Assembly: GCA_963839725.1 (NCBI GenBank)
Contig: CAWIWT010000022.1
Span: forward strand, 62,001-126,000
DNA length: 64,000 bases
Direction: 5' to 3'
From: Kumtagia sp963839725
GTDB lineage: Bacteria; Pseudomonadota; Alphaproteobacteria; Rhizobiales; Rhizobiaceae
Positions 25,061-34,067 of the stretch are shown piece after piece; the stretch's first letter is position 1, and each line of letters begins with the position of its first letter. Both the position numbers and the translations under genes were made by a program. The notes beneath the pieces were generated by a model that saw nothing but the letters and a program-made list of their open reading frames with translations, did no database searches and was not told the DNA's origin.

Positions 25061-26827
25061 GTGGCAACGGCCAGTGAACAGATCAAGCGCCGGCTCGCCG
25101 CCATTTTGGCCGCGGATGTCGTCGGTTACAGCCGCCTCATGGAGCGCGACGAAGCTGCTACCTATTCACTGCTCATGGCGCGGTGGAAGCAAGTGCTGGA
25201 GCCGCTGGTGGATAGCCATCAGGGCCGGATCTTCAAGCGCACGGGCGATGGCGTGTTCGTTGAATTTGGCAGCGCCGTCAACGCCGTCGAATGCGCCGCC
25301 GCATTGCAAGGCGCGATGATCAAGGCGAACGAGGCCGCAGCCGATGCGCCGCCGATCGTGCTGCGCGTCGGCATCAATCTCGGCGATGTGATGGTCGATG
25401 ACAATGACCTCTATGGCGACGGCGTCAACATTGCTGCCCGCATCGAGACGCTCGCCGCGCATGGCGGCGTTGCGATCTCGGACAGCGTGTACGACCATAT
25501 TCAAGGCCGCGTCGCCTACGCATTCGTCGATAGCGGCAATCACGAGGTGAAGAACATCGAGCGGCCGGTCCATATCTGGACGTGGTCGCCGCCCGGCGTG
25601 ACCGCCGAGCCCGCAAGACCCATCGATGCGCCGCCGCAGATTCCGTCAAAACCGTCCATCGCGGTGCTGCCCTTCGACAACATGTCGGGCGATCCCGAAC
25701 AGGGCTATTTCGCGGACGGCATCACCGAGGACATCATCACCGACCTGTCGAAGGTTTCGGGCCTGTTCGTCATCGCCCGCAACTCCTCCTTCGCCTACAA
25801 GGGCAAATCGCCGGATGTTCGCAAGGTCAGCCGCGAGCTTGGTGTCCGTTACGTACTGGAAGGCAGCGTTCGCCGCGCCGCCAGCCGCATCCGCATCAAT
25901 GCGCAGATGGTCGACGGCACCACCGGCGGCCATTTGTGGGCGGAGCGCTTCGACCGAGAGATCGAGGATATCTTCGAGGTCCAGGACGAGGTTACGCGCA
26001 CCATTGTCGGCGCGCTGAAGGTGCGACTGACGGAGAGCGAAACGGCGCGGCGCGAGACCCGCGCGAAAATCAACCCCGAAGCCTATGATCTGATTGTGCG
26101 TTCGCGCCAGACCATGTTGCAGCTCAATCCCAATGCCGCCAACGAGGCGCGGCGAATGCTGGAGCATGTCATCGAGATCGACCCCGGCATAGCGCTTCCA
26201 TATGCCCGGCTCGCAATCATCGCCTTCGCCGACTACGCCAACCAGTGGAATGGCGCCACCGAGGAAAACCTGAAGCAGTCGGAGGAATTGGCACGAAAAG
26301 CAATTGCCACCGACGACACCGAGCCGCAGGGTTACATTTCGCTTGCTCTGGCCCTTTCCTGGCAGCGCCGCCTTGACGAGGCCGAGCAGGCCGCCGAGCG
26401 AGCAGTGGCCCTCGCCCCCAATCTCGCCGACGCACAGACAGGACTTGGCAACATCCGCGAATTCCAGGGCCGCTCTGAGGACGCCGTCGCCCATTACACG
26501 CGGGCGTATCGGCTCGACCCGCAATTCGACATGTCGCTGCATTTCATGGGACGGGCGCTGCTGGCGCTGGAACGCTACGACGAGGCCGAAATCGCTTTCA
26601 AGCGCCGCCTGATGTTTTCGCCGCGCTCCGACATGAGCCGTTTCTATTTGGCCTGCCTCTTCGGCCGAACCGGAAATCATGAGGAGGCGCGGCGCTATTG
26701 GAAGGAGATGCTGGAGGTCAACCCGCGCTTCTCGGTGGACCACGTAAAACGCGCCCTGCCGTATCGCGACACTGGAATTGTCGACCGCCTTGTTGAAGGC
26801 CTTCGCGGCGCGGGGATCGCGGTATGA
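25061..26827 (+). CDS. Class III adenylate/guanylate cyclase with TolB-like and TPR regions
   Basis: 588 residues. Residues ~10-185 are a class III cyclase domain: LAADVVGYSRLME and FKRTGDGVFVEF give the two metal-binding aspartates, and GDGVNIAARIETLA gives the transition-state Asn and Arg, so catalysis of cAMP (or cGMP) formation looks intact. Residues ~200-330 are the TolB/FlgO-like segment (SIAVLPFDNMSGDPEQGYFADGI) common in rhizobial cyclases, and ~350-585 are TPR units. No membrane helix, so cytoplasmic. GTG start at 25061. The next gene overlaps by four bases. Confidence 0.93.
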   Translation: MATASEQIKRRLAAILAADVVGYSRLMERDEAATYSLLMARWKQVLEPLVDSHQGRIFKRTGDGVFVEFGSAVNAVECAAALQGAMIKANEAAADAPPIVLRVGINLGDVMVDDNDLYGDGVNIAARIETLAAHGGVAISDSVYDHIQGRVAYAFVDSGNHEVKNIERPVHIWTWSPPGVTAEPARPIDAPPQIPSKPSIAVLPFDNMSGDPEQGYFADGITEDIITDLSKVSGLFVIARNSSFAYKGKSPDVRKVSRELGVRYVLEGSVRRAASRIRINAQMVDGTTGGHLWAERFDREIEDIFEVQDEVTRTIVGALKVRLTESETARRETRAKINPEAYDLIVRSRQTMLQLNPNAANEARRMLEHVIEIDPGIALPYARLAIIAFADYANQWNGATEENLKQSEELARKAIATDDTEPQGYISLALALSWQRRLDEAEQAAERAVALAPNLADAQTGLGNIREFQGRSEDAVAHYTRAYRLDPQFDMSLHFMGRALLALERYDEAEIAFKRRLMFSPRSDMSRFYLACLFGRTGNHEEARRYWKEMLEVNPRFSVDHVKRALPYRDTGIVDRLVEGLRGAGIAV

Positions 26828-27579
26828 GCGCGGCGGTGCCGGGAGATAAACCACCAAAACACCGTCGCCGGCGGATTCATGCGACGCTTTGGGCCACGTT
26901 GACGGTCCTAGTGATGTATGGCGCGCTGGCGTATCTCGCGCTTCCCGAATACTGGACAGTGCGTGACCGTCATCTCACCGATGACATCGACACTTTTCTG
27001 ACAACCACGCCGCAAGGCATTCCCGGAGACCCAATCAATGTCGGCTTGATTGGAGCGAAGGAGGAAGTGCTGCGGGCTTTCAACGAGGCCGGATGGCATG
27101 CCGCCGATGAATTGACCTGGCGCAGTTCGGTCGACATCGGGCTGAGCGTCGTCTTCGACCGGCCTTATGCTGACGCGCCGGTCAGTACGCTGATTTACGA
27201 GGGCCGCCGGCAGGATCTCGCCTTCGAAAAGCCGGTGGGCGACAGCGCCGACAGCCGCCACCACGTACGGTTTTGGCTGACGCCGAAAAAGGCCGATGAC
27301 GGGCGGCCGCTCTGGCTTGGCGACGCGGCCTTCGACCGTGGCGTCGGCTTTAGCCACGACACTGGCCAGATCACCCACCACATAGGGCCCGATGTTGACG
27401 CCGAACGTGACTACGTCATCGGCGCTCTTGTCGAGGCGGGCGCCGTCACGAAAACCGAGACGGTAGAGGGGCGCGGCGCAACTAAGGACGGCCATAACGG
27501 CGGCGGCGATCCCTACTTCACCGACGGCATGATCAAGATCGGTGTCCTGGCACCCGAAGGGGCCACCGGCGCCCGTTAA
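26824..27579 (+). CDS. LssY C-terminal-domain protein, membrane anchored
   Basis: 251 residues. A basic N-terminus (PPKHRRRRIHATL) precedes one membrane helix (WATLTVLVMYGALAYLALP), then a periplasmic domain with PINVGLIGAKEEVLRAFNEAGW, VSTLIYEGRRQDLAFEKPVG and RHHVRFWLTP, the pattern of the LssY_C domain. It starts as ATGA overlapping the cyclase stop, so the two are translationally coupled, suggesting the periplasmic domain and the cyclase work in one process. The biochemical role of LssY_C is unknown to me. Confidence 0.85.
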   Translation: MSAAVPGDKPPKHRRRRIHATLWATLTVLVMYGALAYLALPEYWTVRDRHLTDDIDTFLTTTPQGIPGDPINVGLIGAKEEVLRAFNEAGWHAADELTWRSSVDIGLSVVFDRPYADAPVSTLIYEGRRQDLAFEKPVGDSADSRHHVRFWLTPKKADDGRPLWLGDAAFDRGVGFSHDTGQITHHIGPDVDAERDYVIGALVEAGAVTKTETVEGRGATKDGHNGGGDPYFTDGMIKIGVLAPEGATGAR

Positions 27580-27664
27580 TCGAGATGCAAAATCGTTGAA
27601 TCATTCTCGGAGCTTGCGGCCCCAAACCCTTCCAGCCACATGCACCGGATGCTAAGCAGCGTTC

Positions 27665-28972
27665 ATGCTATACGTCGAAATCGGGATCGTGGTCGTCCTC
27701 ATCTGTTTGAACGGCCTGCTGGCAATGTCCGAACTTGCCGTGGTCTCTTCCCGCCCTGCCCGGTTGAAGGCGATGATCGACCGACACGTCAGGGGCGCGG
27801 CCAAGGCTTTGAAGCTGGGCGCCAACCCCGGCAAGTTCCTGTCGTCAGTACAGATCGGCATCACGCTGGTCGGCGTACTGTCCGGCGCTTTCTCGGGCGC
27901 CACGCTCGGCCATCGGCTTTCCGAGGTGCTCATGGAGACCGGCGTGCCGACGCGTATGTCCGACTGGCTTGGCGTCGGCATCGTCGTGGCGATCATCACC
28001 TATGCCTCGCTGATCGTTGGAGAGCTGGTGCCCAAGCAGATCGCGCTGCGCAACCCGGAAGGCATTGCTGCGCGGGTGGCGCCGTCCATGTACCTGCTGG
28101 CCCAAGTCGCCGCGCCGCTGGTCTTCCTCCTCGACATTTCCGGCCGTGCCGTCCTCTGGCTGCTCGGGCAGAAAGGCGAATCCGAGGACAAGGTCACCGA
28201 CGAGGAGATCAAGATGCTGGTCGCCGAGGCGGAGCATCACGGCACCATCGAATCGGACGAACGGCGGATGATCGCCGGCGTCATGCGGCTGGGCGACCGG
28301 GCGGTCCGTGCGGTGATGACACCGCGAACCGATGTCGACTGGATCAACCTTGCCTGGGACGACACGGCGATCCGCAAGGCGTTGATGGAGACGCAGCATT
28401 CGCGCCTGCCTGTTGGCGATCGCTCGGTCGACGCTATGGTTGGCGTTATCCAGACCCGCGAACTTCTGGCCACACTGCTTTCCGGCAGCAAGCTCGATCT
28501 CAAGCGCCATACACGCGAGGCACCGATCGTGCACGATCAGGCCGACGCGCTCGACGTGCTGGCGACCCTGAAGGAATTGGAGATCCCCGTTGCCCTCGTC
28601 CACGATGAATACGGGCACTTCGAAGGAATCGTCACTCCCGCCGACATTCTGGAGGCGATCACCGGCGTCTTCCGCTCCGATCTCGAGGAAGCGGACGACC
28701 AGACAGCAGTGCAGCGCGAGGATGGCTCTTGGCTGCTTGCCGGCTACATGCCCGCCGATGAGATGCGCGATCATCTCGGCATCGATATTCCTGAAAATCG
28801 GGACTACGAGACGGTGGCTGGCTATGTGCTGTCACAGCTCCACCATCTGCCCGCTACAGGCGAGACCGTGGATGCGCAGGGTTGGCGGTTCGAAGTCGTC
28901 GACCTTGACGGCCGGCGCATCGACAAGATCCTGGCTTCGCGCCTGCCGGGCGTTCATCGTCGCGCCAGCTGA
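27665..28972 (+). CDS. HlyC/CorC-family protein (DUF21, CBS pair, CorC_HlyC)
   Basis: 435 residues. An N-terminal DUF21 domain with about four membrane segments (VEIGIVVVLICLNGLLAMSEL, LGVGIVVAIITYASLIVGEL) is followed by a CBS pair (RAVRAVMTPRTDVDWINLAWD, LPVALVHDEYGHFEGIVTPAD) and a C-terminal CorC_HlyC domain. Relatives are linked to Mg2+/Co2+ efflux and bind adenosine nucleotides through CBS. Members have been misnamed haemolysins. A strong bidirectional terminator follows at 29049. Confidence 0.93.
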   Translation: MLYVEIGIVVVLICLNGLLAMSELAVVSSRPARLKAMIDRHVRGAAKALKLGANPGKFLSSVQIGITLVGVLSGAFSGATLGHRLSEVLMETGVPTRMSDWLGVGIVVAIITYASLIVGELVPKQIALRNPEGIAARVAPSMYLLAQVAAPLVFLLDISGRAVLWLLGQKGESEDKVTDEEIKMLVAEAEHHGTIESDERRMIAGVMRLGDRAVRAVMTPRTDVDWINLAWDDTAIRKALMETQHSRLPVGDRSVDAMVGVIQTRELLATLLSGSKLDLKRHTREAPIVHDQADALDVLATLKELEIPVALVHDEYGHFEGIVTPADILEAITGVFRSDLEEADDQTAVQREDGSWLLAGYMPADEMRDHLGIDIPENRDYETVAGYVLSQLHHLPATGETVDAQGWRFEVVDLDGRRIDKILASRLPGVHRRAS

Positions 28973-29048
28973 CCGAAAAACGAGCTTGAAATCAGGGGTT
29001 TGGGCCCGACTGCGGACTCAAATCAACAAGAAGTTGAATTCGAAGCGA

Positions 29049-29079
29049 AAACGTCCTCGAGCGATGCGCGAGGACGTTT
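29049..29079. terminator. Bidirectional terminator between corC-like and FMN reductase genes
   Basis: Eleven-bp stem AAACGTCCTCG / CGAGGACGTTT with a nine-base loop, placed between two convergent genes. A/T tracts flank both sides. Confidence 0.85.
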
Positions 29080-29089
29080 GTCGAGAAAG

Positions 29090-29695
29090 TTAAGCGGCCT
29101 TGGCTTCACTGGCTTTGGCATCGGCCTCGCGTGCGGCTCTGAGTGTCCTCGCCCACCAGGCAATGTCGCCGAGCAAGCCTTTGGCCGCCTGATTGAGATG
29201 CTCGAACTCTTCCAGCTTTTTGTCGCCGCTCATCACCTGCGCCATGTCGCCCCAAACGATATGGACGGCATTACGAACTGGCGCCATCTGCAACTCTACG
29301 ACATGCAGGCGCAACTGTTCGATCGCACGCGCCCCGCCAACGCCGCCATAGCCGACAAAGCCGATCGGCTTTTTGTTCCACTCGGTATAGGCGTAGTCGA
29401 GCGCGTTCTTGAGCACTGCAGTCGGGCCGCGGCTGTACTCTGCTGCCGTGAAAATGAACCCGTCAAACTTGGCAACGGTCTTCTGCCAACGCTGAGCAAC
29501 TTCACTTTTCGCGGGAACGTAGAGCGAGGAACCGACCTCTTCGAAGAACGGCAGCGGGAAGTCGCGAAGATCCAGAACCTCGAGTTCGATGTCGGAACTT
29601 TCCTTGGCAAGTTTGGCGAACCATTCGGCAGGCTTGTCAGCGAAGCGGTTTGCGCGCGTTGAGCCTATCACTAAAGCGATTTTGGGTTTAGACAT
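29090..29695 (-). CDS. NADPH-dependent FMN reductase / flavodoxin-like quinone reductase
   Basis: 201 residues of flavodoxin-like fold. The phosphate-binding loop GSTRANRFADKPAEW and the second FMN segment AAEYSRGPTAVLKNALDY are those of the FMN_red family, which reduce flavins, quinones or azo compounds with NAD(P)H. Start at MSKPKIALV, preceded by GAGAGG; the longer frame crosses the divergent promoter. It is divergent from an HxlR regulator 87 bases away, the arrangement seen for electrophile- or quinone-responsive reductases, so induction by such compounds is a reasonable inference. Confidence 0.92.
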   Translation of the reverse strand: MSKPKIALVIGSTRANRFADKPAEWFAKLAKESSDIELEVLDLRDFPLPFFEEVGSSLYVPAKSEVAQRWQKTVAKFDGFIFTAAEYSRGPTAVLKNALDYAYTEWNKKPIGFVGYGGVGGARAIEQLRLHVVELQMAPVRNAVHIVWGDMAQVMSGDKKLEEFEHLNQAAKGLLGDIAWWARTLRAAREADAKASEAKAA

Positions 29696-29717
29696 TGGAA
29701 GTGACCTCTCGATATCT

Positions 29718-29735
29718 GGTATACATAAAGATACC
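29718..29735. promoter_or_regulatory. Candidate HxlR operator between FMN reductase and its regulator
   Basis: Inverted repeat GGTAT-N8-ATACC centred in the 87-base divergent intergenic region. Symmetry, spacing and place fit a winged-helix dimer site. Confidence 0.45.
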
Positions 29736-29782
29736 GACACTACATAAGTGACTACAGCGGGAGGCCGCAAGGAGGCACTTTT

Positions 29783-30283
29783 TTGAAACCAAGGCACCTG
29801 CACCTCAGCGAGGATTGCCGCGCGGTAAGTGGCATCCTTCAACGCGTCGGCGACAAATGGACCGTCCTGGTGGTAACCAAGCTCGGCCCCGGTCGCCTGC
29901 GCTTCAGCGAATTGCGCGAGGCCGTCGGCGGCATCTCGCAGAAAATGCTCACCGCTACCCTACGAGGTCTGGAGCGCGATGGCTTCGTCGTACGCGAGCA
30001 ATTCCCGACAATTCCACCGCGCGTCGAATATGAGCTGACCGACCTCGGACGCGAACTGCTGGAACCGGTCACCGCGCTTGCCCTTTGGGCGCGCAGCAAT
30101 TGTGACCGCGTGGCCAAGGCCAGGGAACGGTTTGACAAGGTCATGGGAGTTGCAAACGATCACGACTACGATGCCGAGGAACTCATCGGAAGATCAGCGG
30201 ATGAGAAGGCTATAGAGAGTCGCGCGGCAGCTACTCTGAAGGCACCGGCTTCGGCCGACCTTCACCGTCCAGCGCCACCATGA
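29783..30283 (+). CDS. HxlR-family transcriptional regulator (second)
   Basis: 166 residues. Winged helix: VGDKWTVLVVTKLGPGRLRFSELREAV, ISQKMLTATLRGLERDGFVVRE and PPRVEYELTDLGRELL. An N-terminal cysteine (SEDCRAVSGIL, residue 12) is at the place used for redox or electrophile sensing in this family, in contrast to the HxlR protein at 8615. The start is TTG at 29783, supported by AAGGAGG seven bases upstream. The last 53 bases overlap the convergent thioesterase gene. Likely represses itself and the FMN reductase. Confidence 0.9.
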   Translation: MKPRHLHLSEDCRAVSGILQRVGDKWTVLVVTKLGPGRLRFSELREAVGGISQKMLTATLRGLERDGFVVREQFPTIPPRVEYELTDLGRELLEPVTALALWARSNCDRVAKARERFDKVMGVANDHDYDAEELIGRSADEKAIESRAAATLKAPASADLHRPAPP

Positions 30284-30674
30284 TGAAATCGGCGTCGGTG
30301 ACCTTCTCCATCAATTCCTGAAGATAGCGCTGCGCCCAGGCCTCAACCTTGAGTGTCATGGAGGTGCGCCCGACGCGCGTCACATGAGTGTAGACGCAGA
30401 GCGTGTCGCCAATCTTCATCGGCTTGGCGAAAGACATCTCCTTGACCGCCGCTGTCACGACACGGCCCTTGGCGCGCTCGGCGGCGCGGATACCGCAGGC
30501 AAGGTCCATCTGCGCCATGACCCAGCCGCCGAAAATATCGCCGGCCGCATTGGCATCCGATGGCATGGCGAGCGTCCGCAATGTCAGTTCGCCGGTCGGC
30601 TCTCCGTCTGCGTAGTGAACCAATCCGGCCTCCTCTGGTAACTCATGTCGCGCCTGCCTAGCGAGCATGCTCAT
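30231..30674 (-). CDS. Acyl-CoA thioesterase, YciA/hot-dog family
   Basis: About 147 residues in one hot-dog domain. The catalytic segment ANAAGDIFGGWVMAQMDLACG holds the Asp used to hydrolyse the thioester, followed by VTAAVKEMSFAKPMKIGDTL and VYTHVTRVGRTSMTLKVEAWAQ. YciA enzymes cleave short- to medium-chain acyl-CoAs in the cytoplasm. An ATG at 30683 three codons earlier is an alternative start. The 3' end overlaps the convergent HxlR gene by 53 bases. Confidence 0.9.
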   Translation of the reverse strand: MSMLARQARHELPEEAGLVHYADGEPTGELTLRTLAMPSDANAAGDIFGGWVMAQMDLACGIRAAERAKGRVVTAAVKEMSFAKPMKIGDTLCVYTHVTRVGRTSMTLKVEAWAQRYLQELMEKVTDADFIMVALDGEGRPKPVPSE

Positions 30675-30806
30675 TGGGGTCAACGCCGTCTGCCAGCGGC
30701 GCCGGTCGCTTTTCTCACAGGCGATGCCGCAAGCCTCGACGACCGCACTTGCGCCGACCCGCTAATCTCGCATCGATTGCCGCTCACCGGGATTCTCGGC
30801 CTCGTC

Positions 30807-32426
30807 ATGCAAACCTTCGACTTCATCATTGTCGGTTCGGGATCGGCAGGCTGTGTGGTCGCCGAACGCCTGTCGGCAAGCGGCCGCTTTTCCGTGTTGG
30901 TGCTAGAAGCCGGCGGTACCGATCAGCGATTCTTCGTCCAGATGCCGCTGGGTTACGGGAAGACCTTCCATGACCCCGCGGTTAACTGGAACTACAAGAC
31001 CGAACCCGATCTGGGCCTCGACGGCAATTCCGATCACTGGCCGCGCGGCAAGCTTCTTGGCGGTTCCAGTTCGATCAATGCCATGGTGTGGATCAGGGGC
31101 GACCGCGCCGACTACGATGAATGGCGCGACCAGGGCAATCCCGGCTGGGGGTTCGATGACCTGCTGCCTGTTTTCAAGGCCATCGAGGATAATGCAGCCG
31201 GTGCCGACGCTTGGCGCGGTGGCGGTGGCCCTCTTCATGTGACCGACTGCTCGGCGGACGTTCACCCGCTGACAAAGCGCTACATCAAGGCGGCGGAGCA
31301 GGCCGGCCTGCCGCTCAATTCGGACTTTAACGGCGCCACTCAGGAAGGCGTCGGCGTCTATCAGATTTCGACGAAGAACGGCCGGCGCATGTCGGCGGCG
31401 CGCGCGTTCCTCCGTCCAGCCATGAAACGCAATAACGTCCGCGTCGAGACAAACGCTCTGGCAACGAAGATCCTGTTCGAGGGCCGCAAGGCCATTGGCG
31501 TCGAATACGAGCAAAACGGCGCGAAGCACATCGCCCGCGCCGGCCGTGAGGTGATCGTTTCCGGTGGCTCGATCAATTCGCCGCAGCTTCTGCAACTGTC
31601 CGGTGTCGGGCCGGCGGATCACCTGAAAGGCCTTGGCATCGACATTGTTCACGCCAGCGAGAATGTCGGCCGCAATCTAGAGGACCATGTCGGCATCAAC
31701 TATACTTTCAAAGGCCGAGAGGCGACGCTGAATCAAATTTTGAGGCCATGGTGGGGCAAGTTATGGGTCGGCATGCAATATGTCTTCCTGCGCACCGGCC
31801 CGCTGTCGCTGTCGATGAACAATGCCGGCGGCTTCTTCCGCACCGATCCGTCGCTGGCACGGCCGAACATGCAGCTCTATTTCCAGGCGTTTTCAACTGT
31901 GATCCCGAAGACCGGTGAGCGGCCTATCCTTACGCCGGACCCGTGGCCGGGATTTTCCATCGGCCTCTCCAACTGCCGCCCGACCAGCCGCGGCGAAATC
32001 ATGATTCGCTCGAAAAACCCGCGTGACTATCCGAAGATCGTCGCCAATGCGCTCTCGACCGACGAGGACGTGGCGGAAATGCTCGCGGCGGTGAAGTTCA
32101 TTCGCAAGATTGCCGCGCAGCCGGCAATGGCCGAGTTCATCGTCGAGGAGATCCTGCCCGGCCCATCGATCACGTCGGACGAGGACCTGATCCACGATTT
32201 CAGGAAGCGCAGCGGCACGGTCTATCATCCGGTCTCGACCTGCCGCATGGGTCCCGACCGGGCAACTTCGGTGGTCGATGCGCGGCTGAAGGTTCACGGA
32301 GTGGAAGGCCTGCGTGTCATCGACGCCTCGATCTTCCCGGACAACATTTCCGGCAACACCAACGCCCCCTCCGTCATGACCGGCTGGAAGGGCGCGGAGT
32401 TGGTGCTGCAGGACTCGAAAGGTTGA
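30807..32426 (+). CDS. GMC-family FAD oxidoreductase (choline dehydrogenase-like)
   Basis: 539 residues. FAD-binding IVGSGSAGCVVAERL at the N-terminus, GMC signature GKLLGGSSSINAMVWIRG, second signature GGSINSPQLLQLSGVGP, and the C-terminal catalytic region TVYHPVSTCRMG with NTNAPSVMTGWKGAEL. Such enzymes oxidise alcohols, including choline and other polyols, to aldehydes. The substrate cannot be told from sequence; no betaine genes are adjacent. ATG at 30807 is chosen because the flavin motif begins five residues later; the longer frame overlaps the divergent thioesterase. A mandelate-racemase-family gene follows on the same strand. Confidence 0.93.
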   Translation: MQTFDFIIVGSGSAGCVVAERLSASGRFSVLVLEAGGTDQRFFVQMPLGYGKTFHDPAVNWNYKTEPDLGLDGNSDHWPRGKLLGGSSSINAMVWIRGDRADYDEWRDQGNPGWGFDDLLPVFKAIEDNAAGADAWRGGGGPLHVTDCSADVHPLTKRYIKAAEQAGLPLNSDFNGATQEGVGVYQISTKNGRRMSAARAFLRPAMKRNNVRVETNALATKILFEGRKAIGVEYEQNGAKHIARAGREVIVSGGSINSPQLLQLSGVGPADHLKGLGIDIVHASENVGRNLEDHVGINYTFKGREATLNQILRPWWGKLWVGMQYVFLRTGPLSLSMNNAGGFFRTDPSLARPNMQLYFQAFSTVIPKTGERPILTPDPWPGFSIGLSNCRPTSRGEIMIRSKNPRDYPKIVANALSTDEDVAEMLAAVKFIRKIAAQPAMAEFIVEEILPGPSITSDEDLIHDFRKRSGTVYHPVSTCRMGPDRATSVVDARLKVHGVEGLRVIDASIFPDNISGNTNAPSVMTGWKGAELVLQDSKG

Positions 32427-32496
32427 TACTGGCGGCACGATTGGCGATTCCTCCCCCCACCTCGTGTGGGGGAGAGGAAACCCCGGAGGAACATCA

Positions 32497-33708
32497 ATGA
32501 AAATTACCGACGTAAAGACCTGGGTCGTTGGCAACCCGCCTCCCGGCATTGGCGGCCGCTATTTTATCTTCGTCAAACTCACCACGGACTCCGGCGTCGT
32601 CGGCTACGGCGAGGCCTACAACGCCACCTTCGGCCCGGAAGTCACCGCCCGGATGATCGAGGATATGGCCGAGCGCTATCTCATCGGCAACGATCCGCAC
32701 GACATCGAAGTGTTCTTCCGCCGCGCCTATTCATCCGGCTTCTCGCAGCGCCCCGACATCTCGGTCATGGGCTGCTTCTCGGCGCTTGAGATCGCGTGCT
32801 GGGACATTATCGGCAAGGAGGCCGACAAGCCTGTCTACAAGCTGCTCGGTGGCCAGGTGCATGAGCGCCTGCGCTCCTATACCTACCTTTATCCGAATTC
32901 CGGCAGCGTGGTTCCCGTCGAAGCCGGTCCGGTCAACGTCTACAACGACCCCGACCTCGCCGCCGCCTGTGCGCTGGAATATGTGCGTCAGGGGTTCAGC
33001 GCGGTAAAGCTCGACCCCGCCGGCCCCTACACGATTTATGACGGCCATCAGCCGCGCCTCGACGACATCGACCTCTCCGCCCGTATGCTGAAGGCGATCC
33101 GCGAAGCCGTTGGCAACAAGGCCGACATCCTGTTCGGCACACATGGCCAGTTCACCGCGTCCGGCGCGCTGCGTATGGCGCGTGCCATCGAACCCTACGA
33201 CCCGCTGTGGTTCGAGGAGCCTGTGCCGCCCGACATGCCGGAAGTCATGGCCGAGGTCTCGCGCGGCACCAGCATCCCCATCGCCACCGGCGAGCGGCTA
33301 ACGACGAAATTCGAATTTGCTCGCGTCATTGAAATCCGCGCCGCCACCATCCTGCAGCCGGATTTGGGGCGCTCGGGCGGCATCCTGGAAACCAAGAAGA
33401 TCGCGGCCATGGCGGAGGCCTACCACATCCAGATCGCGCCGCATTGCTATTGCGGCCCGATCGTCGGCGCGGCCAACATCCAGCTTGCCACCACCCTGCC
33501 CAATTTCCTCATCCTGGAATCCCTCAAGCAATGGGACGGATTCCACGAAACCCTGCTCAAAAAGAAAATCGAGTGGCAGGACGGCTACGTCATTCCGTCG
33601 AAGGAGCCCGGCATCGGCGTCGAGCTGAATGAATCGGTCTGCGAGGCGCATCGCTATGACGGAAAACTGCTTCACTTGGAAATGGCGCCGCAAGCGGTTT
33701 TTTCCTGA
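32497..33708 (+). CDS. Mandelate racemase/muconate lactonizing enzyme family (enolase superfamily)
   Basis: 403 residues with the N-terminal capping domain (MKITDVKTWVVG to VYKLLGGQVHERLRSY) and a TIM barrel. Visible active-site pieces: AVKLDPAG (catalytic Lys region), WFEEPVPPD and IATGERL (two Glu metal ligands), and IAPHCYCGP (catalytic His). Where many members have Asp as first ligand, this one reads FGTHGQF. The overall form suggests a sugar-acid dehydratase such as the galactonate or related group, not mandelate racemase itself. GGAGG precedes the ATG. It lies 70 bases after the GMC gene, separated by a small C/G-rich palindrome. Confidence 0.88.
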   Translation: MKITDVKTWVVGNPPPGIGGRYFIFVKLTTDSGVVGYGEAYNATFGPEVTARMIEDMAERYLIGNDPHDIEVFFRRAYSSGFSQRPDISVMGCFSALEIACWDIIGKEADKPVYKLLGGQVHERLRSYTYLYPNSGSVVPVEAGPVNVYNDPDLAAACALEYVRQGFSAVKLDPAGPYTIYDGHQPRLDDIDLSARMLKAIREAVGNKADILFGTHGQFTASGALRMARAIEPYDPLWFEEPVPPDMPEVMAEVSRGTSIPIATGERLTTKFEFARVIEIRAATILQPDLGRSGGILETKKIAAMAEAYHIQIAPHCYCGPIVGAANIQLATTLPNFLILESLKQWDGFHETLLKKKIEWQDGYVIPSKEPGIGVELNESVCEAHRYDGKLLHLEMAPQAVFS

Positions 33709-34067
33709 CTGATTACACTTCACGAGGCCGCTGTCAGGCTTCGCACCATGCTTGCCGGGCAAATTACCCAATGGCTTCAAAGCATAAGCCAACGGTCGAC
33801 GCAGACATGCCGGAGCGGGGGCTTGTTGGCATGCGCGTTGGCGGCTACAAAGTATTAACCACAGAACAAAGCATAGATTTGATTGACTAGGAAGTTTACT
33901 GCTAGCAACGGATTTCCGGTGGCATTACCCCGGCTAAATGGCCGTTTACTATACGAAAAGCCGCGCCTAAAGCCCTATTCCAAACCTTAAAAAAGGATGT
34001 ATGATTTATTAACAATCAGTAAACGGCGGCAATCGCTTATGGCTTATGAGTAGAAGGGGTAGTAGGT
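33709..34067 (+). other. Intergenic region upstream of the coiled-coil gene
   Basis: No convincing ORF. The right half (about 33850-34050) is A/T-rich for this genome, with TTAACCAC and TTTATTAACAATCAGTAAAC runs, and probably holds the promoter of the next gene; no exact -35/-10 pair could be chosen. Confidence 0.4.
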
